Source: Mucor racemosus
Taxonomy: Eukaryota > Mucoromycota > Mucoromycetes > Mucorales > Mucoraceae
NCBI GenBank assembly: GCA_027405735.1
Contig: JAPEHQ010000010.1
Coordinates: 1,302,001-1,366,000, forward strand
Direction of reading: 5' to 3'
Length of the DNA stretch: 64,000 bases
Shown here: piece by piece, positions 43,561-56,282 of the stretch
Numbering within the stretch: the first letter of the stretch is position 1
How the letters are laid out: each line of letters begins with the position of its first letter
The notes under the pieces: model-generated
The model's database searches: none
Seen by the model: the letters and a program-made list of their open reading frames with translations, nothing else
What the model was told of the DNA's origin: nothing
Position numbers and translations under genes: made by a program

Positions 43561-45127
43561 TAAAATATATTTAGGGCAAAAAATGTTTACAAAGAGTGCC
43601 GTAAGAAGTGAAATTACGAGATTTACAATTGTTTATTAATTATCTACCTACATCGTTTTGCTCGTTTCTGTGATGTTTGCGAAAGCAATCAGAAAATGTG
43701 GATTTTCAATTACAATTTAGCAGGTAAATTGCACATAAATTCACTCCAAAGAGTTTTACAGGTATGATTAAGACTGCGATGGAAGAGATAATACAATATA
43801 ATCAAGTGATAGTATGTAAAGTATATCTTAGGATTTTAAACTTGAAAATAAGGCTAAAAACCAGCGAGTTAGGTGTTGATGCGGTTCTAAAGAAATTGGC
43901 GCTGAGGATAGGTATTAGCGAGGATGTTTGTTTGTTTGTTCAGATGTTGTTGTCTATCATGGTCACCACCATTGACATTTTTATTTGCATATATACTTTA
44001 GTTCTTCCCTGCTAAGCCTTTTTTTTCTTTACCTATTCAAGATAAGAAAAGTTAAGACTATTGCAGTCATTTAAAGCATTACATTATTATAGATCAAAAT
44101 TCAAGAAATTAATTCAATTTCATTCAAGAAAGTCCGAGTTCAGAGTTCAAGTTTTTGCCCCCACAACAGTATTTATTAAAAATACTTACCACCAGTTTAT
44201 ACAGTAGTATTTCTACTATGGATTCAGACAAAATAAGTAAAATTTGGGATGAAATGAAAATAAAGTTGGGATGTGATGAAGATAAAGTTTGGATGTAATG
44301 AGGATAAAATTTGGATGTAATGAGAATTGAGATTTAGATAGATTGAGGGTAAAATTGGGATGAAATGAGAATGAGATTTAGAGATGATGAGAAGGGGATT
44401 TGGACAAGATTAAATTAGTCTCAGGTATTATTTCAAAGAGTTAACCTAAATGAACTTACCTGTAATAATCTAAACTCCCAAAGAATAAACCATGTTTGTT
44501 ACGGCGATTATAATAAACTTCACATTATTTTCTTTAGAAGCATCAGTGTCCAAGCCCGAGATGCAGAGTATACAATACTATAATGTTTTAGACATTAGCA
44601 CTCCTTGACTTGTAAGATAAGCAGAATGCTGTCTAAAAAATCAGTCTAGAGCCAGTTAAAAATCATACAACTTCATTTCAATTGGAAATCGTCTGAAATG
44701 TCTGAATTCCAAGTGGAAATACTGCAGAAGAAGAAAGCGTTTTCTCATGACGAATCCCAATGATAGCTGGTGCGCATTTTAAAAATAATGCAGCTAAACA
44801 AGAAATCGGATCATATTGTATTCAATTTCAATCTTTAAATTGGTTGAATGCATTATTGATATCATGTTTTCATCGCAACATTCCAAAATTGACAATTCTA
44901 TCTTCAATGTTCGGCTGTTTTCTTTTTCTGATTTGGTTCCTACTTTTACCACGTACAGCACGTGAATTACACTGTACACTGGGGTAAAGATACGTCACAT
45001 TACCCCCAACTGCGAATCATAATGGGTTGAGAAGGCATTTACATTAAATCCACAAGAGATCAAAATAAGATATTCCATCCCACTCCATTCTTTCCTTTCT
45101 TTTTTGTTTTTTTTTTCATAGTTTATC
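43561..45127. other. Intergenic region with a degenerate tandem repeat
   Basis: No supported gene. 44236-44400 holds about eight degenerate units near 22 bp based on TTGGGATGAAATGAGGATAAA. The last 150 bp, ending in a T-rich tract at about 45090-45118, are the probable promoter of the TMEM135-like gene. Confidence 0.5.
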
Positions 45128-46801
45128 ATGAAGATCGAATCTGATATACCTCACAGAACTACGTCTTATCAAAGATTAGTAGAGAAAATAAAAAGAAATC
45201 CCTCTGAGCGTGTCGATACTAAAGATTGGCCAAGGCCCAATACACCTAAAGAGGTGATACAACATGCAATTAAGGGCGCTACAAGTAAAATCATCAAGAT
45301 TGACTTCAAAAGAGATACAGTTTTTTCTAACAACTCAATTAGGAGCATTTGTATTGGCTTATGGTGTAAGAGCAACTGTCAATTTTTGTTTATATTTGAT
45401 ACGTATTCTGAGGGGAAAGTAAATGCTGCTGCAAGCAAAAAAAAAAAAAAAACTATCATTATGCATAAATTTTTCGAAATTAAAAAAATTCAAATAGAGC
45501 ATCTTGGGATCATATATTACAAGCATCATTCAGAAATTTAGATTCAGTTCGATTTGGTGCTATGTTTGGCTCATTCGCATTGCTATGGAAATCTGTCAAT
45601 AATGGCATGCGGTTATATAGAGGAAAAGATGATCGTCTGAATGGCTTAGTAGGTGGTGCAGTGGCCGGTCTCAGTATTTTATTTGAAAAGAAAGAACGCA
45701 GAGTCGATATTGCCCAACAAATGTTGGTGAGGTGAGGATTCTACTTTTACTTGAATGTATTGTTATTATTTAACGAGCTTTAATAATAGAGCATTACAAG
45801 CCATTTACAATGCCGGCAAAGCAAGAGATATCTTCTATTTTAAACATGGCGATGCCTTATTGTTTGCCGTCACTTGTGCCCAAGTGCTATACGCCTATAC
45901 AATGAGACCGGAAACTTTACCACCTGATTTCTATTCATTTATGATAAAGGCAGCTAGATGTCCAGAAGGAGCACTTCGATTAAACGAAAAAACCGTAAGA
46001 GGTATTCCAATAAATGCGGAAGAAGCATTGAAAGTTGTACACAAATTACATCCTACAACACAATCCATAAATGTAGTGAGTCAACTACCTACAGGCACAT
46101 CGGCAATTCCCTGGTAAAAGAAATACTAGTAATGCATAATTTTAAATTTAACATTATATTCTTTCTCTGAAACAAAGTGAAATACTTCATCCCTGGGTAA
46201 ATGGTTGCCATGCAACTGCATTCGATAGATTTACAAAGGTTTTCAAGAGCTTTTTACCAGTTTATGGTACGCTTCATTTTGTACCCATGCTGTTGCTCCG
46301 TTCTCAACATTTCAAACGAGAGTAAGACAATGCCTGCTTTCGAAAGATATTATACTAAAAATTGTGTTTTTATATAGTCCAGTTAACATGTTATCTAAAA
46401 CCACTATTGCAACATTAAAATCAGGAGCTTTTTTGGCTACGTTTGTTACATTGTACCAATACTATATTTGTATGCATAGAAACTTGTTCAAGACAGGGTT
46501 GATTGGTAATTGGAACTCGAAATACATTTATTATGCTGCAGGATTCCTTTGCTCTTACCCAGCTATATTTTTGGAGGATAAAAAGAGACGTAGTGAACTA
46601 GCCCTTTACGTTTTACCAAAAGCAATTCAAAGTTTCTATCAAATCGCTTATTCTCATCAATGGATTTTCAAGGTTAAACATTTCGAAGTTGTCATGACAA
46701 GTTTTGCAATGGGTATCATCATGTCGTTTTATCAAGAGGAAGCTGATGTTTTATCCTCATTTGTTCGAAAAATCATGTATCAATTTTTCCAAAAGAATTA
46801 A
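45128..46801 (+). CDS. TMEM135-like membrane protein
   Basis: Six exons: 45128-45284, 45343-45418, 45498-45731, 45790-46113, 46178-46321 and 46378-46801, giving 452 aa. Family features: HAIKGATRAFVLAYGVRA near the N-terminus, the repeated RFGAMFGSFALLWK and GLVGGAVAGLSILFEKKERR segment (similar to Tim17-type hydrophobic repeats), and CEILHPWVNGCHATAFDRF with the paired Cys-His-Pro motif typical of TMEM135. The C-terminal half has further hydrophobic helices (SGAFLATFVTLYQYYI, YIYYAAGFLCSYPAIFLEDKKR). TMEM135 proteins are found in peroxisomes and mitochondria and affect lipid and mitochondrial dynamics in animals. The first intron was placed to keep KGAT-RAFVLAYG continuous; other splice choices there break the frame. 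Confidence 0.87.
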
Positions 46802-47098
46802 AATAATAAATATTGGTGTATTAAAAAAATGATGTGTTCCTGAATACGTTTTTGTTGTAAAACATCCATATATGGAAATCAAATGTAATGAAAAACGTGT
46901 TGATTATTTACTCTACGCCAATAAAAAAATAGCGGCGATTCAAATGGGTGTGTTTAATTTTCCAAAAAAGGGACGTTACTATAAAGAAGAATGCAATCTA
47001 TTGCAATACTTTCTAGGCATGATTTATTTGTTTTTTTTTGTTTTTTTTCTTTCTACTTTTGCTCCTTTTTTCTTTCCCCCTTAAACATAAAAACTAAA

Positions 47099-48729
47099 AT
47101 GAATAAACTAAAAACTGTATTTCAACGTTCCTCTCAAAAACAAAGAGTAATTCAAGATAGAAGGCCACAACAATTCGTAAAAAGGCATTCTTCTGTTAAT
47201 ACAACAATAACAACAACACCCAATAGTGGTATGTACGATAATAATCCACCAGCTATTGGATTTGAAGATTTATCAGAATTAGAAAAACCAGCATATGAAT
47301 CATGGTGGAAAGATTTGGATCCTTTTGATTTAAAGAAAATCAACAATCAAACTGTATTAAAATTTTTAAATGGATGTAGTTTACAAGATAATAAATTAGA
47401 ACAGGTAAGTTTGCATGTAACATTCTTATACCACAACATACAAATAAACACCATATGAAATTGTTAGATTTTAGCCTTGTTTGAGACAGCGGGTGATGGA
47501 CTAAATAAATTACAATTTTTTGCCATGCTGCGTTTAATTGCTCATGCCCAAAATGGACGTAAAATCAGCCGAGCCCTTGTATATTTAGGAGGTAACAAAA
47601 ATTAAGGTTCTAGTCAATGAGGCTGATGATTTAATGAAATTTTATAGCTCCAATTCCACATTTTCATTGTAATGCTATTGATGCTTTGATTAAATCAGAT
47701 GTTGTACCTCAACGCCAACAATTATCTGATAGTAGCAGCGACAAGGAAAACTTGCAAGAAAATGGGTCAGAAATGATCCCAAATACCATCAAATCATCAA
47801 ACCAAAGAAAATCTTGGTGGGGGCATGAAAAACAACAACAAACTGAAAATCGTCGTTCTTATATGGGTCCATTTACTGCGCATACGCCTATACCAAATGC
47901 AACATATACTTCTGAGTCTGATACTCCTACTATTACCTCAACACAAGAGTATTTTTACCCTTTACCTTCAATTAACAATATTCCTAATAATATCGCAATT
48001 ACCACTAATACTACTACTTCTATTCCTAATACACCAAATCATCAACCTCAATGGAGTCAAGTAATACAGCAACCACACCGTGAACCACCATTAGCAATCG
48101 AAACAGTGAATGCAAATAATATGATACGACCTATTTTCACTAGCGCAATGACGACAACAGCAACAATTACACCTGTAACACCAAATATTATTCAATTGGA
48201 AGAGAAACAACAATATACACATAACAGATCTAGATCTGCAGGCAATCCAATCGATTTTATTCACAATAATCCATATGAATTACATCCTGCTACTACTGCC
48301 AATGCATTAGCGGAAGATCAATTGCATTCGTCTAGATCCTCATTATCATTGCATGAATTAAATACAGGTCAATCTCTTTTATTGACACAGAAATTTGTTT
48401 ATCAGTCGCCGTCTGTTCGAAATCAAGAGCTATCTTCCGTAAACCCCTTTAACGTAATAGAAGAACCACCATTAAAAAGTCCATTTGGCGATGAAAACCA
48501 TAGTGATGAAGATGAACAACAAGATCTTAATTACAAACCAAACAAATTTAGCATACCTCCACCACCTGTACCTACTCAATCAACAAAACCCGCATTTCCA
48601 AAATACACAAGAACTAATACCTTTCTTGTCAAACGCAGCCAAAGTACTGCGGTTGTCGATCGTAAAGAACATTTCAACAAGCATCAAAGACACAAATCAA
48701 CTAGTGCCACGCAAGACATATTTTATTAA
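47099..48729 (+). CDS. EH/EF-hand-like domain protein with disordered tail
   Basis: Three exons: 47099-47404, 47468-47591 and 47648-48729, 503 aa. The ordered part (about residues 58-150) reads KPAYESWWKDLDPFD, then LKFLNGCSLQDNKLEQILAL, then FETAGDGLNKLQFFAMLRLIAHAQ. This is the two-helix-pair layout of an EH domain, in which DGLNKLQF replaces a calcium loop. It ends ALVYLGAPIP. The remaining 350 residues are Asn/Thr/Ser/Pro-rich and probably unfolded, with SNQRKSWWG, RSRSAGNPIDF and NPF-like segments (SSVNPFNVIEE, 1 copy). EH domains bind NPF peptides in endocytosis, so a role in vesicle traffic or actin patch function is a reasonable inference. The exact orthologue was not recognised. Confidence 0.78.
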
Positions 48730-49557
48730 ATTATATTTGAATAAATTATTTCACCAACCCTTTATTTTTAGTTACATGCCAAGCATCATATTTTCATTTC
48801 TTGATTCAATTTTCTATGTTTCTTAAAATAGACAATAATAAAAGAAATCAAATTGTTATTCTGCGAAATTTTTATGGGTTTTTTGCTATAAAGAATTATA
48901 AACCATTATAAATGGTTGATATTAGCTATATAAATGGCTATAATAATAGAGTAGCGTGTTGACTTTAATCTGATAATTTTTGCTTACTCATTGACGTTCA
49001 AGTTTTGTGGCCATCAATCTTGTTGTTTGAAGGCAACGTTACATCTTCCAAAACGGATATTGGGTGATTAAATCGCCGCTTTAACTGTCGATTATCTTCA
49101 TTTTTTGGGGATATGTAACATACTTTAAAGGATTTGTTTTAAGAGATAGAACACGATTATAGATATTTTTAACCATTTAAATAAGGTATTAAATATGCAG
49201 AATTATCTTGAGCTTTTTTAATTCAGAAAAAATCTACAGGGTATGGCTTTTTTTACAGTACTTTCATCTTTCAAACCAATAAATCATAAAATCAACATTT
49301 ATCTCTTTTGATAAGTCAGGGAATCGTAAAATTGTAATTCTGAAAGGTCATAGCACGTTGAAAGTTGAATGAACAATAGCTTAATGAAAATCTTCTTCCT
49401 TTTTCGATAGGTGATTATATATAAATGGTTTCTCCAGAACGGACTACATTTCAAAAAGTTGTTGCACATTGTTTGAATGAGCGAAATTGCTTTAACAACC
49501 TCGCCCTTTAACAAGTCCCTCCCCTCTTTTTTAAAAAACAAACTTGAAAATACAAAA

Positions 49558-50707
49558 ATGGTCAACGTGAGTCAAGAATCTGGAGCATTCTTTCAAACAG
49601 ATGCTGAAATTGCAAAGCAAAAAGAAAAGCAAGCCAAGTACAATTACACAGAAGGCGATGCAATCAAGTTGGCCACAAAAGCTTTAGATATTTGTATCGA
49701 CAGTGATCAAAAATACCTGTACGTGGCTGAATCAGGTTTCCAAGTTAGAAAATTGTCCTTAGCTGTAAGTAGAAATGATAAAATAGTGTAGACATAATGA
49801 AATTTTTATTCATCACATTTGAAATATAATATAGACTTCAAAGACTGTCAAGTTATTTAAAGGCCATAAAGGTCCTGTTACTAGTGTAGTAGCTACGAAA
49901 TCACATTTATGGACAGGTTCTTGGGATAAGACGATTAAGCAATGGGATTTGATTACTGGTGAATGCATCGCTACATTAGAAGGACATACAGATTTCATTA
50001 AATCTCTGGTCTTGATGGGTGGTTTCCTTTACTCGGGATCTAGTGATTGCTTTCTTCGTCAATGGAATATCCAAACATTGGAATGCACAGCTGTAGAAAA
50101 GAAACACAAACGTGCTATTGAAAGTTTAGCTGCTGCCGAAAATAGTAAATTTATATATTCTGGTTCTTCAGATGGTACAGTTTTGAAATGGGATGTAAGC
50201 ACAATGCAAGTAGTTGGCACTTTTGAAGGTCATGAAACCAGTATTTACTGCGTTCGTGTATGGGATGATGATGTATGGACTGCTTCAGCAGATAAAACTG
50301 TTAGAAGATTCAATCAACAAGGTGTTGAAGATATGGTACTGACTCATTCTGATCGAGTAAAATCAATTGTCCTTGCAGGTCCTTATATTGTAACTGGTTC
50401 AAGTGATGATGATATTCGTGTGTGGGATGTTGGATCTGGAAAATTGCTTTGCACAATTGAAGGACATTTTGATGAAGTAAGTTGTTTAGATATCATTGGA
50501 ACTACGTTATACAGTGGATCATTGGATTGTTCAATCAGAAAATGGTCTCTTACAGCAGCATCTATCAAACAATACAATGAAACAAGAGAAGCTAAATTAA
50601 AGAGATTAGCAGCAGAAGAAGAAGAGAAGAAGAAGAAAGACACTGGGTTAACAGAAGAAGAAGAACGAGAATTAGCTGAATTGATGCTCTCTGATGATGA
50701 TGAATAA
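49558..50707 (+). CDS. WD40-repeat protein
   Basis: Two exons, 49558-49764 and about 49835-50707, giving 359 aa. WD40 units with GH...W/D endings run through the protein: KGHKGPVTSVV...WDKTIKQWD, EGHTDFIKSLV...CFLRQWN, KKHKRAIESLA...GTVLKWD, EGHETSIYCVR...KTVRRFN, THSDRVKSIVL...DDIRVWD, EGHFDEVSCLD...CSIRKWS. With the N-terminal strand this makes a likely seven-bladed propeller. The C-terminus is a charged helix (RLAAEEEEKKKKDTG) with an acidic end. A longer N-terminus from an in-frame ATG at 49477 is possible; I chose 49558 because the DNA before it is T-rich and leader-like. Partner and process unknown. It converges on the tetraspan gene with 17 bp between stop codons. Confidence 0.87.
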
Positions 50708-50724
50708 ATATATACACAATTTTA

Positions 50725-51793
50725 TTATTTATGGCTTTTCTTTAATTTCATCTTCATTAAACCTCTTGAGAATTTACTAGGGCCATTGAGATCTTTTAAA
50801 GGGTATTTAGGTGCATTTTTTCTGTCTCTTGCATAAGATGACTGTAATTCTTCTAAATTATCATTCCAGTGAGCATTTCTTGCACGAGATCCCGTATTAT
50901 TAGTGTCTAGGCTTCTTACGCATTTGTTGACGATAAAAGCAAACCAAGTCTAATGGTTAAATTGATTAGTATTATGACAATTTTTTTCATTTAATCGATT
51001 TTTACATACCATGGACAATCCGCCAACGAATAGACAAATGGCTATACCAATGACACCTGCTTCAACGGCTTGATCGCAGTTGGCAAGACCATAAGTTTCA
51101 CCATAATTTAAACCCAATAAGGTTGTTGTATATCCTTCAACTGTAACATTGGCATTTTTTGCTTGACTGTAATCTTGGTTAGGATTGGCCTTATTGCAAG
51201 CATCTGTTGTTTTTGTTCTGTTCACAAGAGCTAAAATGAAAACGATAATTTGCCAAATATAAACAATCAAAAAAGTCATTAACCAGAACATTATTTTGTA
51301 CATGACCATAAACCCATGACTTCCCTATTAAATGCATTGTTTAACAACAAGTTTACATTAAAATACAAACTATATAACAAAAGTAAACTTACAGAAAGAC
51401 TAGCTATTAAACCAAAGATACCGATAATACCAGTAATCGCTAAAATAAAAGAAAAAGTTGGTATAAAGCAAGCATTTCCTATAGAGTATTTCATACCTAA
51501 AATAATAATATAAACCCAAGGTAATGCTGTATGTATAACAGCGAGATGAATCATCATGGCTATGTTTAACGCTTTGTTAATATCTTTTCTTTTAAGGTTG
51601 ATATATTATGCTAATTTACGGTTTTTATGTAAAAATGTGATGGCAATAAAAGCAGCTGATACACCCTATATTTTATGTTTAATAGCTATTTAAAAAAATA
51701 AAGGGCCTCTAAACTTACAGCTACAATAAATGATATAACGAATACAGCCCAACGAACAGGGAATATCCATAAACAAGTTTCTCTTCGACCCAT
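50725..51793 (-). CDS. Four-transmembrane protein of unknown function
   Basis: Five exons on the minus strand: 51793-51719, 51665-51620, 51559-51393, 51324-51010 and 50949-50725, 275 aa. Hydrophobic helices: WAVFVISFIVAGVSAAFIAI, MIHLAVIHTALPWVYIIILG, PTFSFILAITGIIGIFGLIA, MFWLMTFLIVYIWQIIVFIL, and near the end AGVIGIAICLFVGGLSM, so four to five spans. A loop before the last helix has N-glycosylation-type sites (NVT) and two Cys, suggesting a lumenal or outside face. The tail is basic, SARDRKN...KMKLKKSHK. I do not recognise the family; it resembles fungal tetraspan proteins of the plasma membrane only in general layout. The second intron was placed to avoid an in-frame TAA; other starts for exon 3 are possible. 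Confidence 0.7.
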
Positions 51794-52978
51794 TTTCGCT
51801 TTTCTAAGTATATTTTTCTTTTGAGGGAGGGATTTTTTTTATTGTTGATTAGAAAGCTAAACAAAAGGGAAAAGAAGCAGACTAAAATACAACTCGCCTG
51901 TTGATGATTTATTTTAATTCAACAAAACCATAGTAATAAAGAAGCGCATTGGAATGCCGCATAAAAGATTGAGCCTATATTTACTTGGTACATGTACTTT
52001 TAGCTCCTATGTTTACTGTTGGGCACATGTAGGTTTATACATGCATAGCGAGAAAAAAGTGCTAAAACGCATGATTGTGCAGATACATTGCGATATTCAT
52101 TAGTGTATCCATTGATAATCCAGGTTGTTTCTATATTTATATTATCTGAGACTTGATTATTTATTCCAAGGTCTCAGTTATTAGGAGTAATTGATAATCA
52201 GCGATAATTTGTAACCTAAACCAAGTATTGAAGTTATGATATTTGATTTGATATACTTTTATGCACTTTTATATAACAGGATATAAAGAAGCTGATTCAA
52301 GTAAAAAGCGTCCCAAAATGCTAAGTGTCTGATTATATATATATTATACTATCCTAGAGAACTTTATTGGTCGCGAACTCTTTGTTTCATGTCAAATAGT
52401 ACTTGTGATATGTTAAATTAGATTCAGGGGTAAATATGGTTTTCATGGTAACTGATAATTTTAAGGCATAAATCCCTTCAGGTCCATAAGCCTTGCAACA
52501 AAGGATTAATCTTCCAACTAACAAATTGTGAAACTATCATGGTGCATAAAATTAATTTTTACCATTGTTGTACGACACTGTCGATCCACTAATTTAATTC
52601 AATTCCCAAATTACCCGGTAATTTATAAGAAAAAGTTCAACAATCAAAAAGCATGATAAATAAAAGCGTTAACTATATCTTCTAGCCAACATCTTTTTCT
52701 ACGATAAAAAATACCGATACATTCTTTAATGTATAGAGATTATAAATAAACTTTTCTTTATTTTTTTTGCTGCTAAAACAATCCTTTCGCATGCGAAAAA
52801 AATCAATTTGTACAACCTGGATGACCAAATGCAATTATCACAAATAGCAATTAAAAGAGTTTGGAAAGCACAGAATAATTAATTTCATATATTATTTGAT
52901 TTATTGAAAGAGCATAGGAAGCAAAGAAAAAGGATACATAAACAGTTATGATAATGCAAAGTATCGTGTTCGATTCAC
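51794..52978. other. Intergenic AT-rich region
   Basis: Promoter of the tetraspan gene on the minus strand at about 51794-51950; beyond that no gene or repeat was recognised. Confidence 0.4.
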
Positions 52979-53676
52979 TTATTGGGTAGAACTAATAGCA
53001 GCCTGAGCACCATCGTAAGAATCCATAATATGGGCATAAATAGGCATACGCTTAGCAAACATAGCAGCCATCCCTGCAAGATCATGTCTCCAATCACGAC
53101 CCAATTCGCAAACAACAGAGAATCAATTCACAAGTTGGACACCAACTTGTTGCATTCTCATCCAAGCAGCTTCACGAACGGGACTAGTGAAAGTATCAGA
53201 AACATCAGTTACAACAAAGAAATAAAAAAAAGTTTCCTTGGAAGAGAGAGCGATAAAAGTAACACTGACATTTGTGACAATACTAGAGATAATCAATTTG
53301 TTCTTGCCAGTTGCTTTGACAGCCTTGACAAATTCTTCAGAATCCCATGCATCGATTTGGTTTAGACGAGGAATATAAGCAGAGTTAGGGAACATGGCTT
53401 TGAGTTCAGGAAGCATAGTACCATTGGGACCATCTTCACGAGAGGTAGTCAGGACAGTAGTAACATTAAATATTTTGCAGTATCAGCACGACCTACTATA
53501 ACATTGGTATAGTAGGTGTCTGGGTTGTAATCCTGAACCAAGGAGAATAGACCAGTTTGATGATCTACAAATAAGAAGGCAGTGCCATCGAGGTTAAAAC
53601 AGTTGTATATATCAGCAGAGACAGAGGATATCAAAGCAGCAGTGCTAATAAGAATAACAGCGATAGGGAAACGCAT
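52979..53676 (-). pseudogene. Isochorismatase-family hydrolase, inactivated
   Basis: Minus-strand remnant of a cysteine hydrolase of the isochorismatase superfamily. It starts with a signal-peptide-like MRFPIAVILISTAALISSVSA, then LFVDHQTGLFSLVQD with the first catalytic Asp. After GRADTAKY one nucleotide is missing (about 53465), so LTTSREDGPNGTM continues in another frame. In the next conserved segment IVTNVSVTF the nucleophilic Cys is replaced by Ser. A stop (TGA at about 53127-53129) stands where the family has Trp before FSVVCELGRDW. Downstream the frame stays open through RHDLAGMAAMF and RMPIYAHIMDS to TAA at 52981-52979. Three independent lesions make it a pseudogene. The signal peptide suggests its ancestor was secreted. 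Confidence 0.85.
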
Positions 53677-54024
53677 TATTAATTAATAAAAAGAGTGATC
53701 GATGATGATATTAAATCAAGTGTCTTGTCAGCCATATTTATACTTTCTTTAATACATTAAATCAGGTTTTATTTGTTATATTATTCAAAATAATTTTTGA
53801 TTCACCTTTGACCGAACGAGTTAATTTTTTCTGGATTCTGCGATGATTTTAGAATGGCATGTAAGCCGAGCATTATAACAATGTACACATATTTTGAGAA
53901 TTTAACTGAATTTGACTCAATATTGGACGAAAAGTTTTGAAAATCATTTGAGAACCATCTGAAGCCATCCAAAATTCAAGTGACAACAAAACTGTATCTT
54001 GGGGAGTTTTGCTTCAAGTAACTT

Positions 54025-54570
54025 TGTTTAAATATACACAATGAATAACTAGAAAATAAAGTTAAAACTAGATATATTTATTGAGTATATTGTAGGTAAA
54101 AGATAACGAATCCATCTCGAACGACATCAGGATTCAGGGTATTTATATGTTTTGGAAGCGTGGATATAGAGTCTACAATACAGAGTGTATGAAAGTATGA
54201 TTTCATCTTCTTGAAGAACTAGTTGATTACAACATGATGATATAATAGGTTGGCCATAGCAAGTTTAGTAGGATACGACCAAGTTAAGTATATAGGATCT
54301 TCATGCTTGATTTACTTTAGACCGTGAATGTTGATACAAATGGAATAGTTGAATTCCATTTCCAGGAACGAGTTCACGATTGGCTCACTTCAGGATCTCA
54401 GGCTACACCATTTCATCATAGACTAAATGTAACATAACTAAATGAAATAAAATTGGCATACATCATTATCACCTCATACTCATCCTTCTATGCTAAGAAT
54501 AATGTCTACATAATCCTTTGAGCACTTCTACTAGTAATACATGTACCCAGTATAGTCTATGTCCTAAACA
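54025..54570 (+). repeat. Solo LTR, family C
   Basis: 546 bp, begins TGTTTAAATATACACAATG and ends GTCCTAAACA. It matches 14826-15371 in reverse orientation, with identical length. It is flanked by perfect 5-bp duplications AACTT (54020-54024 and 54571-54575). No internal region is attached. Confidence 0.93.
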
Positions 54571-54679
54571 AACTTCTTCCAACCTTGCACGAGAGTTATG
54601 TACGGATCATCTTCCACACAATAGTGTTGAATGGCAACTTCCACAACCTACTGTGTGTTGAGAAAGCCGTTGCCGAAGT

Positions 54680-54925
54680 GCACCTATAATTTGCTGCACA
54701 CTTTTATTTTTCTAATAGTTTTTTGGCTTTTTTTTTTTTTACATTAATGTTATCTACCTTGTTAAGCTTTCTCAGGCCCAATTTAGTTTTTTCAGAATAC
54801 ATTGAATTTTCGTGGCGATATCTTTCTGAAAAATGTGTACAAAAAGATACTTTCGTTTCTAGCTTCACTTTTACCCTTGTACACCATCATATTTGACAAA
54901 TTAGATTGACTTTTTGAGCTGGAGA
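54680..54925 (-). repeat. Repeat R superfamily, fragment
   Basis: Core R block on the minus strand: TTGTACACATTTTTCAGAAA, ATATCGCCACGAAAATTCAA and further downstream TAATGTAAAAAAAAAA. Relative to other copies the reading frame is broken. Only the core is recognisable. Confidence 0.6.
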
Positions 54926-55079
54926 AAAAGCAAGTGTTTTACTTTTCAAGCCTTTATACTCGCTGAAAAATCAACATGAATAGAAATAAGTCTTTTGGCA
55001 ATATTCTGTACCATCTCAAGTATAGCCTTGCATTTTTTATTTTCTGATTATCTATTGAAATGGGGGCACGCTCCGATTT

Positions 55080-55600
55080 TGAATATCACCATATAAAATT
55101 GAATAATTAGATATGCATATATGACTGAGCTTCAATTCAAAAGTGCTCAAATGGAAAAAAAAAATTCACAAAAAAATTCAAAAAAAACCTTGTATGTTTA
55201 ATTACTCACAAAAATGTATAGTAAGTTGTACTAGGGTATTAAATATCTTGGGTTTAGTTTTTAATTCTGAATCGATCTGTGTAGGCTTTGAAAATGTTTT
55301 TCTCATAAAATCCGTAGTAAATTTAATGTCAAATTTTAACGGTTTTTAATCAAAAAATACCCTTCATTAAAATTCAACTCTAACATATTTTATTTTCACA
55401 TTATGCGCAATAACCTTATCTACAGAATGAGTATTTATATGCAGCTGTAGCCCTATTTTTGGTGGAGATATTCCATGTTTTGTTTATTTTTTTGCATTGC
55501 CGAAAATTTCAGACCTATATACCCTCGTCCAAATGGATCGTTTTTTGTATCACCAAAAATCAATCGTTCAATCTCAATTTTCTCGACGAAAAATCAATAT
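55080..55600. repeat. Possible further fragment of the R superfamily
   Basis: On the minus strand about 55540-55450 there is GGACGAGGGTATATAGG and then GGAATATCTCCACCAAAAAT, which resemble the two conserved R strings at a similar distance. The remainder is AT-rich. Boundaries unknown. Confidence 0.35.
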
Positions 55601-56282
55601 TTTTTGACGAGATAAAATTTGTTGGATAGACGCTAATGAGTGCTATCCTATAGTTTTAGCTTTGCATACCTGTCATCCCTTCATGGATTTCTATACCACA
55701 AAAAGAGCTCTCACAAAATTTATAAAAAAGTATAAAAGTCTTTACAGCGATCTAAAACCTAAATATCCTGGTAGAGAATGAAAAATAAAGTAGAGCTTAC
55801 TTAATAACCATCATTGCAATACCTTAATATTTTCTCAACTTATTTTCATTTCAAATGCGGGTTTTCAATATTAAGCTGGCCTTCTCTGCATCATTCAGAT
55901 TTATGAAACAATCACTATGAGAGACATTCATGATCATGTAATTATAATATTATAATAAGAATTAAAATTAAAATAGAAATTAATATTATTTTGTAAATTG
56001 ATAATCAAGCAATAAATATATCTACAATCCCTAATGATTAAGTTCCAAAAAAACTTAGTCATGCTTTTTTTGATTGATTTTTTTAAAGAAAAAAAAATTA
56101 TGAGATGTTTGAAGCTTGCGAAATATCTCACATTATCTGCTAATAATTATTGATGGTAAATAGAAATGTTTCTCTATAGTAACCATCCATGCTTTATTTA
56201 ATAAAATTTGTAGCCGAAACAATGTTAAATGGATGGGTACTGTTTTTGAAGAAAAATTTCTGGTTAAGCTGCTGGTTACCAG

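Noticed and set aside
49477..49557. N-terminal extension of the WD40 protein
   Set aside because: The in-frame ATG at 49477 adds a Ser/Leu/Lys-rich stretch of leader-like DNA; possible, but less likely than 49558.
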